From NCBI GenBank assembly GCA_014843695.1, contig CM026400.1:13967631-14031630 (forward strand): a DNA stretch of 64,000 nucleotides, in the 5' to 3' direction. Every line of letters begins with the position of its first letter. The stretch's first letter is position 1. Made by a program: the position numbers and the translations under genes. This document shows, piece after piece, positions 11,385 to 20,797 of the stretch. This stretch comes from Archivesica marissinica (taxonomy: Eukaryota > Mollusca > Bivalvia > Venerida > Vesicomyidae). The notes under the pieces are model-generated. The model saw only the letters and a list, made by a program, of their open reading frames with translations, was not told where the DNA came from and did no database searches.

Positions 11385-11600
11385 TTTATTTAACGTCGCT
11401 ACCGGTTTCCCATTTGAGCGACGGGCAGTTTACCTAACAACACCTTTCCTTGGCAGGTTCCAGCGGTTAACCAGTACTTGGTGCACCAACCTCCGTAAGA
11501 AACTGCCAACTTTTTCATATAAATGAGACACGGTCTGAGCGGGGCTCGAACCAATGACCATCAGAGATGATAGGTTACAGTGGTATTCAAGTCAACTTGC
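11385..11600 (-). mobile_element. Chimeric SINE: family A tail joined to family D body
   Basis: The left side reads TTTATTTAACGTCGCTACCG and TTTCCCATTTGAGCGAC, the 3' end of family A. It passes at about 11423 directly into GGGCAGTTTACCTAACAACA, the family D body, and then the family D head (CGGGGCTCGAACCAATGACC). This could be a fusion at a shared GCGAC/GGCG motif or template switching. Confidence 0.75.
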
Positions 11601-11629
11601 ACTGGTCAAGCATGCAATTTAAACATGGT

Positions 11630-11745
11630 CTTGTGTTCGTTTTATCAACCCGCCATATATGCGAGTGCATGCCAAAACCCACAGATATCAGGACCAACGT
11701 AGGTGGGTCGTCTTGTATGCGAGATCGCTTTATAGGCGAGTATGT
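11630..11745 (+). repeat. Dispersed repeat shared (inverted) with 17390-17500
   Basis: Here CGAGTGCATGCCAAAACCCA, ATCAGGACCAACGTAGG and TATAGGCGAG appear. At 17395-17475 the reverse complement has CGCCTATAAAACGACC, TTTGGTCCTGAAATCTG and TTTTGGCATGCACTCG. The element type is unknown. Confidence 0.6.
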
Positions 11746-11879
11746 ACGGTATACGTGTGTATCATTCAATCGGAAAGGGTGCTATGGTAACAGTGGTGGG
11801 AAAAAAACCAGAAAGTAGAAAAGGTGTACAATTCGAAAGTTCAAGAAATTAGCAAATATTCGTTGCCAAAATGGCACCA

Positions 11880-12115
11880 ACACCGTAGGATGATATGGTG
11901 AATTACCAACAGTTATTGGTGGAGAAAGACAACTGGTTCCTCCGAGCAGTATTTCAAACACGGGTGTGCACCCAGGGAGAACCACCAACCTTGTGCAAGC
12001 CAGCTAGGTAACTCTCGCATGAATGAATTTGATGCCCCCAGTGGGATTTGAACCTACGGTGGTGAAAAGCAAGTGATTTGAAGTCAACGACCATGGCTAC
12101 TCAGCCTCCTGTATT
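11880..12115 (-). mobile_element. SINE family E, minus strand
   Basis: ACAGTTATTGGTGGAGAAAG, GCAGTATTTCAAACACGGGT, CCCAGTGGGATTTGAACCTA and TGAAGTCAACGACCATGGCT. It lies 70 bases before DNMT1 exon E. Confidence 0.86.
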
Positions 12116-12183
12116 CCATGAACATTGTAGACCATTGTGGATATATTATTACAAATGAAATAATTGATTTTGCATTCCTGTAG

Positions 12184-12414
12184 GCTTGTCAGTCGCCAGA
12201 CTGCGGTAAGTGTGCAGCATGCCGAGACATGGTGAAGTTTGGGGGAAGTGGGCGCGCCAAACAGGGTTGTCATGAGCGACGCTGCCCAAATATGGCAGTA
12301 AAGGAGGCCGAAGACGATGACCTGCTTGATGAAGAGAACGATGACAAGCTAGAACTGGTGACAAAACATCAGAAAGAGGCACAAGCTCAGCATAAAGCTT
12401 CTGCTAATAAAAAG
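12184..12414 (+). CDS. DNMT1: DNMT1 exon E: CXXC zinc finger and autoinhibitory linker
   Basis: The acceptor AG is at 12182-12183 and the donor GT at 12415; length is 77 codons, phase 0 to phase 0. With exon D it completes a CXXC domain: [20 protein letters not shown] followed by [14 protein letters not shown] and ERRCPN. The cysteine clusters and the KFGG motif match CXXC domains that bind unmethylated CpG. After the finger comes an acidic linker ([14 protein letters not shown]) comparable to the DNMT1 autoinhibitory linker, then a Lys/Gln/Ala-rich tail. A 25-bp minisatellite begins about 20 bases after the donor. Confidence 0.95.
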
Positions 12415-12432
12415 GTACGTTATGCTAGTGCA

Positions 12433-13452
12433 GCCGTGGCTACAGTTAGACACGATGCCCCATGCTACAGTTAGACAGAGCCCCCATGGTTATTGCTAGA
12501 CAGAGCCCCCATGGCTACAGTTAGACAGAGCCCCCATGGCTATGGTTAGACAGAGCCCCCATGGCTATGGTTAGGACAGAGCCCCCCATGGCTATGGTTA
12601 GACAGAGCCCCCATTGCTATGGTTAGACAGAGCCCCCATGGCTATGGTTAGACAGAGCCTCCATGGCTATGGTTAGACAGCCCCCATGGCTATGGTTAGA
12701 CAACCCCCATGGCTATGGTTAGACAGAGCCCCCATGGCTATGGTTAGACAGAGCCCACATGGCTATGGTTAGACAGAGCCCCATGGCTATGGTTAGACAG
12801 AGCCCCCATTGCTATGGTTAGACAGAGCCCCCATGGCTATGGTTAGACAGAGCCCCCATGGCTATGGTTAGACAGAGCCTCCATGGCTATGGTTAGACAG
12901 AGCCCCCATGGCTATGGTTAGACAGAGCCCCCATGGCTATGGTTAGACAGCCCCCCATGGTTATGGTTAGACAGCCCCCCCATGGCTATGGTTAGACAGA
13001 GCCCTCATGGCTATGGTTTGACAGCCCTCATGACTATGGTTAGACAGCCCTCATGGCTATGGTTAGACAGCCCTCATGGCTATGGTTAGACAGCCCCCAT
13101 GGCTATGGTTAGACAGCCCTCATGGCTATGGTTAGACAGAGCCCCCATGGCTATGGTTAGACAGAGCCCTCATGGCTATGGTTAGACAGAGCCCTCATGG
13201 CTATGGTTAGACAGAGCCCTCATGGCTATGGTTTGACAGCCCTCATGGCTATGGTTAGACAGCCCTCATGGCTATGGTTAGACAGAGCCCCCATGGCTAT
13301 GGTTAGACAGCCCTCATGGCTATGGTTAGACAGCCCCCATGGCTATGGTTAGACAGAGCCCCCATGGCTATGGTTAGACAGAGCCCCCATGGCTATGGTT
13401 AGACAGAGCACCCATGGCTATGGTTAGACAGAGCCCCCATGGCTATCGTTAG
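12433..13452 (+). repeat. About 25-bp minisatellite, about 40 copies
   Basis: The unit is built from CCATGGCTATGGTTAGACAG plus AGCCC, with shorter forms that lack AG or carry CCCTCATGG. It starts about 20 bases after the DNMT1 exon E donor. A later block (about 13000-13300) is enriched in the CCCTCATGG short form, suggesting local homogenisation. Confidence 0.95.
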
Positions 13453-13934
13453 AGATGAAGTCCCCGGGTCTGTCATTAAAGACTAAACACCCAGTGTCTA
13501 CAATTGGAATCGGAATTTCCCCTTACTACTATTAGAGACAAGCTTATTTCTCCCAAATCTCCCTCTAAATTAAGCCATGTAGTACACCTTCCAGCCGGAA
13601 CATTAAATTTTCGTGTAAATTATTTCTTTTGCTTATGTGGTTGTGTGATTTCGGGCGCCTATCGCAACAAAAATACTAAATACTGTCGCTAAATGTTGTG
13701 AATTTATGAAAATATTTTGCACAACTGTTTTGTCTTTTAATTTTTTTTCCCTGAAATATATGGCTTCAAATATTTATCTGCGAACTATATGCATTTTAGT
13801 TGGCTCCAAGATTTTCAAAATTGGCTCCAGTTTTTTTAAATAGGCAACGGAAGTGGCACCGACAAATTCAGACAGAGGGAACCCTGGTTACGCGCGGCGT
13901 AATGTAGGCTGATGCTAGTTATGATGTGTTTCAG

Positions 13935-14018
13935 GTTGATTTGAAATGGAAGGATTCTCCGATCAAAGAGGATGGCAAGAAGAAATATTACCAGACAGTT
14001 TTATTGGATGGAGGGGAG
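13935..14018 (+). CDS. DNMT1: DNMT1 exon F: start of BAH1 domain
   Basis: The acceptor AG is at 13933-13934 and the donor GT at 14019; 28 codons, phase 0. The product VDLKWKDSPIKEDGKKKYYQ plus TVLLDGGE matches the entry to the first BAH domain (human GEAVKTDGKKSYYKKVCID). The last 24 bases of the exon, the donor and the first 20 intron bases form the first unit of a 44-bp tandem array that runs to about 14660. Confidence 0.92.
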
Positions 14019-14661
14019 GTAATCTATTATATACAGATACAGTTTTATTGTATGGAGGGGAGGTAATCTATTATATACAGATACAGTTTTGTTGGATGGA
14101 GGGGAGGTAATCTATTATATACAGATACAGTTTTATTGTATAGAGGGGAGGTAATCTATTATATACAGATACAGTTTTATTGGATGGAGGGGAGGTAATC
14201 TATTATATACAGATACAGTTGTGTTGGATGGAAGGGGAGGTAATCTATTATATACAGATACAGTTTTGTTAGATGGAGGGGAGGTAATCTATTATATTCA
14301 GATACAGTTTTATTGGATGGAAGGGGAGGTAATCTATTATATACAGATACAGTTTTTTGGATGGAGGGGAGGTAATCTATTATATACAGATACAGTTTTA
14401 TTGTATAGAGGGGAGGTAATCTATTATATACAGATAGCGTTTTGTTGGATGGAGGGGAGGTAATCTATTATATACAGATACAGTTTTGTTGGATGGAGGG
14501 GAGGTAATCTATTATATACAGATAGAGTTTTGTTGGATGGAGGGGAGGTAATCTATTATATACAGATACAGTTTTGTTGGGTGGAGGGGAGGTAATCTAT
14601 TATATACAGATACAGTTTTGTTGGGTGGAGGGGAGGTAATCTATTATATACAGATACAGTT
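13995..14661 (+). repeat. 44-bp array copied from the exon F / 5' splice site junction, about 15 units
   Basis: Unit 1 is the true exon end: ACAGTTTTATTGGATGGAGG, then GGAG and the donor GTAATC plus TATTATATACAGAT. Later units repeat all 44 bases, each with a GGAG/GTAATC candidate donor. Variants include TGTATGG, TGTATAG and TTGGGTGG. Confidence 0.95.
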
Positions 14662-14714
14662 TAGGCCAACCGTAACACTATCTTTGTCTTTCACTTTTTA
14701 CGAGAGAAAAATCA

Positions 14715-14770
14715 CAAGTTGAAATAACTTGTTTCGCAATCGAGCTAAAATAAATTTGTATAAACTAATA
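14715..14770 (+). mobile_element. SINE family C, tail fragment
   Basis: AAGTTGAAATAACTTGTTTC and GCAATCGAGCTAAAATAAAT; only the 3' end, after the 44-bp array. A similar tail is at 1253-1288. Confidence 0.65.
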
Positions 14771-15404
14771 GAATGTCAGTTTAATATTTCGATAGCTTAA
14801 TGAGAGACATAGAATTTTCTATTACCTCCCTTGGCAGATAATGTCTGATTTATTCCAAAATGTGAATAGGTCTTTTTAGTTAGAATCCTTTGTTTTTACT
14901 GTTGTGCTCTAACCAGATGTTGCGGTATGATAAATGTGATTTTATCAAAATCATGTTAATTAACTGATAACATTCTTCTACAAATAAGTACCCATTGCAT
15001 ATACTGTATGCGATCTGTCGAGATATAGTAATTTAATAATCATAAGAAGTGATAGTGGAATAAAATTGAACATGTTGTGCAAAGGAAACAATGATAAAAA
15101 CAGAGGAAAACACTTAATCTAGTATTCAGGGGCAGTAACCGACCGATGTCTCTCATTGAGGTTACCACTATTATAATCAGCTTAAACACCACTCTGTTCA
15201 TTAATTGAAGTTTTGTTATCCCCCTCCGGAATGTGAGGGATTTGCCGTGCGTGCGTGCCAGTTCTCCGTAACCAATAGCTGGCATTTTATGAATCTTAAA
15301 AATATATATATATACAGTGTTGTGGTATAGGTGCATTTTTTTTTCGAGATCAAGTATATCAATTCATCGAACCACTGTGTATTGCCTACATCTATATTTA
15401 TTCT

Positions 15405-15905
15405 GTATATACTTTGCAAGGTGTTGGTTGGTGAATGTGTGTCCATGACCCCTCCCCCTATCCCCTGATGGCCCCACTACCGCTGTGTATTGCCCACATG
15501 TATATTAATTCTGTATATACTGTACAAGGTATCAGTTGGTGAATGTGTGTCCATAACCTCTCCCCCCTATCCCCTGATGGCCCCACTACCGCTGTGTATT
15601 GCCCACATGTGTATTTATTCTGTATATACTTTGCAAGGTATCAGTTGGTGAATGTGTGTCCATAACCTCTCCCCCCTATCCCCTGATGGCCCCACTACCG
15701 CTGTGTATTGCCCACATGTGTATTTATTCTGTATATACTGTACAAGGTATCAGTTGGTGAATGTGTGTCCATAACCTCTCCCCCCTATCCCCTGATGGCC
15801 CCACTACCGCTGTGTATTGCCCACATGTGTATTTATTCTGTATATACTTTGCAAGGTATTGGTTGGTGAATGTGTGTCCATGACCCCCTATCCCCTGATG
15901 GCCCT
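15405..15905 (+). repeat. About 108-bp array copied from exon G start and its 3' splice site
   Basis: Units start (after CAAG) at 15421, 15529, 15638, 15746 and 15856. Each has GGTTGGTGAATGTGTGTCC or the TCAG variant, then CCCCACTACCGCTGTGTATT and a copy of the acceptor region (CTGTATATAC, CAAG). Exon G itself reads CAAG/GTATCAGTTGGTGAATGTG and later CCGCTGTATATTGC, CTACATGTG. The copies contain a C-rich insertion absent from the exon. Confidence 0.9.
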
Positions 15906-15910
15906 ACTAC

Positions 15911-16994
15911 TAGGGCTGCGGCGATATACCGCGATACGCTGATGAACGTATATGCGTATCGTATCGGGAGGGTCTGTATCGCGTATATCGGCCGTATCGA
16001 AGATTAAAATTCCATTGTGTGTTTTTTCTACCGATTCTAATTAAAATACTTGAAAACGTTCGCTAAATGAGCAAAACTTTCCTGTTATTTTTAGCATTCC
16101 TCAAAGCGTGCACCTGCTGCTGCAAAGCTAGCGTTAAAGCTATCACGCAAGTTCGAATTTTTAAAGTGGTGTTTAACAATAAAAACGTCGCCACATTGAA
16201 ACAGGTCTTTAGTTTTACACATTTTAAATCGGGCTTAAAATCTACGAGTTGTATTTTTCGAATTATTTGACCTTGTTGACTTCCGGATGACATTGCTATT
16301 TTTAGCAACGGGCGCCGCCGGACTCATAGAGAACCATATAATAGTTGGGATCCCAGATTTGCAAGAGCTTGGAATTATAAATCTAGAGCTAATCCATTAT
16401 TTATTGTATGGTTTGGGATATGTAGGCTAATAAACAAAATATGTACCCTTTAGTTGTTTTTATTACCAGTAGGTCTATGCTCATTGCCTCATACAAGAAC
16501 TAGATCTATATATTTTCAGAGCTAGACCCAGAGCGTGTTGATTCTTTGATCTTTTTGAAGAATAATCTTCTTGATAGTGACCTTCAAAGTATTAAGATCT
16601 AGGTATTGTTTTTTGGGGGGGATATAGAGAAATCTATAAAAACTTTATTGATTAATAACTTAATACTGTTCTACTCTGAATGACTTTGTTGGTTATTTTT
16701 AGTATTTTTACTACCTTGATTAGACGGATCCAAAACGTCAAAATCGGCGCTAAATAACAAATGTCCTATAAACAAATACATGTTGACATCATGAGCATCA
16801 TTGACGTTACTCTATCCTACAGTAGCCCAGACGACACAGGACTCAAACGGAGGTCAAGTGCTCACATAGAGAGGTCATTTGCTATGACCCTAAAGCTGGA
16901 TCTGTTCTCCGATATTGCCTGTATCGTATCGTATCGGCAGTCCCGTATTGCAATACGTATCGTATCGGAAGGGGTCTGGCAATACGCAGCCCTA
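15911..16994. mobile_element. Non-autonomous hAT-like DNA transposon (1084 bp)
   Basis: The ends are inverted (TAGGGCTGCG at the left, CGCAGCCCTA at the right) and are flanked by a perfect 8-bp direct repeat CCTACTAC (15903-15910 and 16995-17002). An 8-bp target duplication and TAGGG-type ends are typical of the hAT superfamily. Subterminal regions are packed with GTATCG/CGATAC motifs on both sides. No transposase frame is visible, so it would need an enzyme in trans. It lies in the DNMT1 intron before exon G. Confidence 0.9.
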
Positions 16995-17002
16995 CCTACT
17001 AC

Positions 17003-17162
17003 CACTGTGTATTGCCCACATGTATATTAATTCTGTATATACTGTGCAAGGTATTGGTTGGTGAATACGTGCCCATGACCCCCTATCCCCCGATGGCCCC
17101 ACTACCGCTGTATATTGCACGTATTGCCTACATGTGTATTAATTCTGTATATACTGTACAAG
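17003..17162 (+). repeat. Continuation of the 108-bp exon G array up to the true exon
   Basis: One more unit starts at 17051, followed 112 bases later by true exon G at 17163. If the 15911-16994 element and one 8-bp target duplication are removed, the spacing from 15856 to 17051 falls from 1195 to 103, matching the array period. Confidence 0.9.
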
Positions 17163-17287
17163 GTATCAGTTGGTGAATGTGTGTCCGTGAAGCCAGATGA
17201 CCCGACTATACCGCTGTATATTGCACGTATTGCCTACATGTGGGAGGATGGAAAAGGCGACAAGAAATTCCACGCCCATTGGTTCTG
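17163..17287 (+). CDS. DNMT1: DNMT1 exon G: BAH1 domain
   Basis: The acceptor AG is at 17161-17162 and the donor GT at 17288. The product VSVGECVSVKPDDPTIPLYI then ARIAYMWEDG and KKFHAHWF aligns without gaps to BAH1 of vertebrate DNMT1 (VGDCVSVIPDD, PLYLARV, ALWED, FHAHWF). The start was chosen because GTATCA after ACAAG joins exon F in phase 0 and gives the right spacing. About six degraded copies of the first half of this exon with its acceptor lie upstream. Confidence 0.93.
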
Positions 17288-17389
17288 GTAAGTTCGAATG
17301 TAGTATATCAAACTTAAAATATTTCACAAGATTTTCCATCGTTAATATTGCATGCATGTTATACTGCAGATTACAAGATTGTATCGTCC

Positions 17390-17510
17390 ATGCTCAACGA
17401 TCTCGCCTATAAAACGACCCCCCCCCCTACTTTGGTCCTGAAATCTGTGTGTTTTGGCATGCACTCGTAAATAAGATGAGTTGATAAAATGGACAACAGG
17501 CACAAGCGCA
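17390..17510 (-). repeat. Dispersed repeat, inverted copy of 11630-11745
   Basis: Matches 11630-11745 on the opposite strand, including a C-run at about 17409-17418 where the other copy has GGTGGGTCG. It lies just after DNMT1 exon G. Confidence 0.6.
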
Positions 17511-17877
17511 CAGACTGTTTTCGGGTTCAAAACCACAAAACTAAAAAACCTCCTTTTTTTTAAGAACACTGATACACTCACTATACGCTTAACACTATAC
17601 ATACATTTTTAGGCCATTCCAAGCAAGTTTTAAAATGACACCCAATCACTATCAAGGCTATATACTCGTAGACAATAGTATAAACAAACCGTGTGCTACA
17701 CATTCAATGGCCAAAATATGCTTGTATCTAAACTTACTTGTAAAGCCACTATTTTATCTGGTGGTCTGGACGTCTACTTTCGTTGGTTATGGTCGTTGAC
17801 TACAAATAACTTCTCTGTTGATTGGAATCCCATATATATGTCTGTATGTCTGTATGTATATATGTTGTATGTATGTA

Positions 17878-18115
17878 TGTTATGTTATATTTCGGGTTTT
17901 ACGGCTGCATCAGCACCATTTTGGGCTATATCGCCGGCGGGCAGTTTACCTAGCAACACCTTTCCTGGGCAGGCTCCAGTGGTTAACCAGTACTTGGTGC
18001 ATCAACCTCCGTAAAAAACTGCCAACCTTTTCATATAAACAGACACGGCCTGAGCGGGGCTCGAACCCGTGACCAACAGCGACCGTAACCACTCGGCCAC
18101 GGAAGCTGACTGTTT
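17878..18115 (-). mobile_element. SINE family D, minus strand
   Basis: Minus strand head CCGTGGCCGAGTGGTTACGG, then GGGTTCGAGCCCCGCTCAGG; body GGTTAACCACTGGAGCCTGC; 3' end at the left is ATAACATAACATA-like sequence continuing into a short TGTATGTATG tract (17838-17885). Confidence 0.87.
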
Positions 18116-18139
18116 TAAAAATGTATGCATATTTTATAG

Positions 18140-18245
18140 CCGTGGGAGTGACTCGGTGCTAGGGGAGAGCTCGGATCCACTGGAGCTGTTTATGGCAGAT
18201 GACTGTGAAGACTCTGACCTACAGTATACGGTTTCTAAGATTCAG
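18140..18245 (+). CDS. DNMT1: DNMT1 exon H: BAH1 domain
   Basis: The acceptor AG is at 18138-18139 and the donor GT at 18246. The first base completes a Cys codon. The product RGSDSVLGESSDPLELFMAD then DCEDSDLQYTVSKIQ matches BAH1 (human [25 protein letters not shown]). It ends in phase 0. A tRNA-derived SINE (family D, minus) ends about 25 bases before the acceptor. Confidence 0.94.
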
Positions 18246-18299
18246 GTATGGTTGCTAACCCATTAAAAAATTGTTGTTTGGTCATAAAATCCAGTTACA

Positions 18300-18715
18300 G
18301 ATTGGTCAGTAATCCACGGACTGCGAATCCAGGGATCTCATGTTTGATCCCCTGTCTGACCATAGTAATATTAACAGTCATTCAGATGGGACTTTAAAGC
18401 GTCTCATGTTGGTGCTTTACACCGTGCACATGGACTCTGGAATGGGTCTCTGTTTGTATCATTGCACTATCCTCCAAAAATCTCAGATGACTAATCTCTT
18501 CCGGAGGAGTCGCTCATATGGGCAACCGGTAGCGACGATAAATAAACGAAAAAACACACAAGATCCAGTAAATGCGAACATATCATTGCCTGTAAGTCTC
18601 TGACTGTATCACTGCACTATCCTCCAAAAATCTAATATGACTAATTTCTTCAGGAGGCGTCGCTCATATGGGCAATTGGTAGCAACGATAAATAAACGTA
18701 AAACACACAAGATCC
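18300..18715 (+). mobile_element. SINE family A, degenerate head, 3' half duplicated
   Basis: The decayed head (TAATCCACGGACTGCGAATC, TTTGATCCCCTGTCTGACC) is followed by the family A body. The last part (CTGTATCATTGCACTATCC to ACACAAGATCCAGTAAATGC and TATCATTGCCTGTAAGT) then occurs a second time (18600-18745). The shared ATCATTGCCTGTAAGT flank shows a tandem duplication that includes host sequence. Confidence 0.8.
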
Positions 18716-18770
18716 AGTAAATGCAAATATATCATTGCCTGTAAGTTCCCTTTAATTATGAAACTGACAT

Positions 18771-19165
18771 ACAGTCAAACCTGTGTTAAGCACCCAGTTT
18801 CCCAAAATGTTGCTTTATTATACATTTGACTTCTTATTAAGCAGACACCTGTGCTTAGTCTATGCAATTACTTTCTGTGATTCCCTTGGCTGGCTGCTTA
18901 ACCCATTCAACACCAAGTAACTGACATGGACTGGTCCATGATATTCTTAGACCAATAAATTAATAAGGAAATTTACATTTGGACCAGTTCATTTATCAAA
19001 ATGGGTAATTGTGTCTAAAAATAGTAATATTACTGGCAAAAAGTGCAGATCCTGATGAGACGGCTCGTCACGAGCCGGCTCTTCTGGATCTACACTTTTT
19101 GTAAGCCGATTTAGAGGTCTGTGGTGTTGAAAGGGTTAACACTGGTTGGACTGTATTACTGTTCA
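18771..19165. mobile_element. Older inverted-repeat element, split by a TTAA MITE
   Basis: The left end ACAGTCAAACCTGTGTTAAG and the right end CTTAACACTGGTTGGACTGT are inverted relatives. The body has TTATTAAGCAGACACCTG and CCTTGGCTGGCTGCTTAA. The family 1 MITE 18898-19139 interrupts it at that TTAA. Confidence 0.75.
18898..19139. mobile_element. TTAA-flanked MITE (piggyBac-like), family 1
   Basis: The element runs TTAACCCATTCAACACCA ... GGTGTTGAAAGGGTTAA with TTAA at both ends. Its centre is a hairpin (GAGACGGCTCGTCACGAGCC). It is inserted into an older element (18771-19165) whose uninterrupted relative at 48090-48275 has a single TTAA at this point. TTAA target sites and CCC-type ends fit piggyBac-mobilised MITEs. 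Confidence 0.88.
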
Positions 19166-19290
19166 GAGGATTATAAAACTGTTCTCGAACTCCAGCTCAA
19201 ATGATACGATTGGTTGAGTGTAACATTTGCTCTTGGTTCAACCAATCAGAAGGCTTGAGACTGGGTATTATAACCTCCGAGCCCGGGCAA
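19160..19290. mobile_element. Foldback MITE copy
   Basis: GAGGATTATAAAACTGTTCT at the left and GGGTATTATAACCTCCGAGC at the right enclose CGATTGGTTGAG and AACCAATCAGAAG. Same family as 10448-10574. Confidence 0.75.
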
Positions 19291-19555
19291 ATGTAACTGT
19301 ATTCTAGTGGTAACTGTGATGGTTGTAAAACAACAAATAAATTGCCTATTAAATACATAGTAAAAAGTAAAAACATACAGTCTGTTCATTCATATTTCCA
19401 ATCTTTCATTTCTTCTGATACCACATCCACTGTGAAGAGGTATTCAAATCAAATTGAAAAACACCAAAAATATCACAAATGTAATGATCAGCAGTGATTA
19501 CCGGGTCACCTGTGAATGACGTCACTGTGTTTCCACACTGTATTCCTCCGCCAAC

Positions 19556-19712
19556 TATTACACTATACCCAACATTCAGTTTGCATTGCCTAACTTCTTA
19601 TACCCAACATTCAGTTTGCATTGCCTAACTTCTTATACCCAACATTCAGTTTGCATTGCCTAACTTCTTATACCCAACATTTAGTTTGCACTGGCCTAAC
19701 TTCTTATATCAC
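19556..19712 (+). repeat. 35-bp minisatellite, four copies
   Basis: The unit is TACCCAACATTCAGTTTGCA plus TTGCCTAACTTCTTA, in the intron before DNMT1 exon I. Confidence 0.9.
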
Positions 19713-19921
19713 ATCTTTTCTACACATCAACTAGTCTGAAGTCTTCTCAAGTCACATAATTTCTCCAAAAATAACACCAAAAGCTACACTGCCTGGCATG
19801 AAACTATTATTAGTTATCAGGACTACATTTGAGTTGACCTCGGACGTACTTCTGCCTATTTACGTATATAAATAGATACTCCTCGTTGCTTGACATTGAA
19901 TTTTGGGAAATTTAATTTCAG

Positions 19922-20025
19922 GTGATACATCATAAAGCCGCTGAAGACTGGTGCATGCTGGGAGGCAAAGAAATCGAACATCCGGTCGAAAATGATGATG
20001 GCAAAACTTATTTCTATCAGAAGTG
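19922..20025 (+). CDS. DNMT1: DNMT1 exon I: BAH1 domain
   Basis: The acceptor AG is at 19920-19921 after TTTAATTTC and the donor GT at 20026. The product VIHHKAAEDWCMLGGKEIEH then ENDDGKTYFYQKW aligns to human NWAMEGGMD...GDDGKTYFYQLW. The last two bases open the Trp codon completed by exon J. Confidence 0.93.
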
Positions 20026-20084
20026 GTAATGTAGATTATAATTTGTTTCAAAAGACCATAGCTTGTGGAAGTTCCTTCGTTCTT

Positions 20085-20215
20085 ATCCATCCATAGGTTC
20101 GAATCCCACCAGGTGGAGTGCATTGATTTAGTGTGAAACTTTATAGCCGAGGGGTTTGCCAGTTTGAGGCTTGCCGTAACCACAGTTGTGGTGGCCTTAG
20201 GAAAGATGCAATGAA
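20085..20215 (+). mobile_element. Possible SINE fragment with intact B-box-like TTCGAATCCC
   Basis: ATAGGTTCGAATCCCACCAG resembles the family E B box, but the following sequence (TGAAACTTTATAGCCGAGGG, CCACAGTTGTGGTGGCCTTA) does not match the family body. Confidence 0.35.
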
Positions 20216-20279
20216 ACAATAAAAACGTGTATGTTAACAGTATATTAACTTATATAATATTATATTAATGTAGAAAAAA

Positions 20280-20480
20280 CTATTCTTGCTCTACTGTGAA
20301 ACAAAATCTTACACCTTTACGACTAATCACTCTCGAGACAACATTCCTGATGGAATCCATGGCCAGGGAGAGAATGAGCCAATTTAATTGTCTTTCCTAA
20401 GGAACCCAACACCACAGTTCTGGCGATGCTCGGACATGCAACCAAGGGGTTTACGCCATAACTATTACCCGGCGGACGCT
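20280..20480 (-). mobile_element. SINE family C, degenerate
   Basis: GAAACAAAATCTTACACC, AATCACTCTCGAGACAACAT, TCCTGATGGAATCCATGG and AAGGAACCCAACACC keep the family C order on the minus strand, with many changes. Confidence 0.6.
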
Positions 20481-20551
20481 CTACATAATGTATTACTATT
20501 GTTGAATGTAATTATTGAATGTTTATTCTCTATACTTTATGATTGTATTTG

Positions 20552-20769
20552 TTAACCCTTTGCATTCTGGGTAAAAGAGGGCTATAAATAGTTTCAAATC
20601 ATTGTAGCAGGCAACAATTCATTAGTGTTTTTTCTTATTTGTAGCTGAAAACCCTGGAAATATGTCGTGGAATTTCATTATAATCGTATCGTCATGACAC
20701 GATTCTAATGAAATTGCGTTGACATATTTGATTGTTATCTTCACCGCTGGCGTGGTTGGTAAGAGTTAA
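20552..20769. mobile_element. TTAA-flanked MITE, family 3
   Basis: TTAACCCTTTGCATTCTG ... GGTTGGTAAGAGTTAA, with a palindromic core (GGAATTTCATTATAATCGTA, CATGACACGATTCTAATGAA). A fragment of the same family lies at about 21150-21210. Confidence 0.7.
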
Positions 20770-20797
20770 TGGCTAAATGGGAAAATGTATTAAGAAT

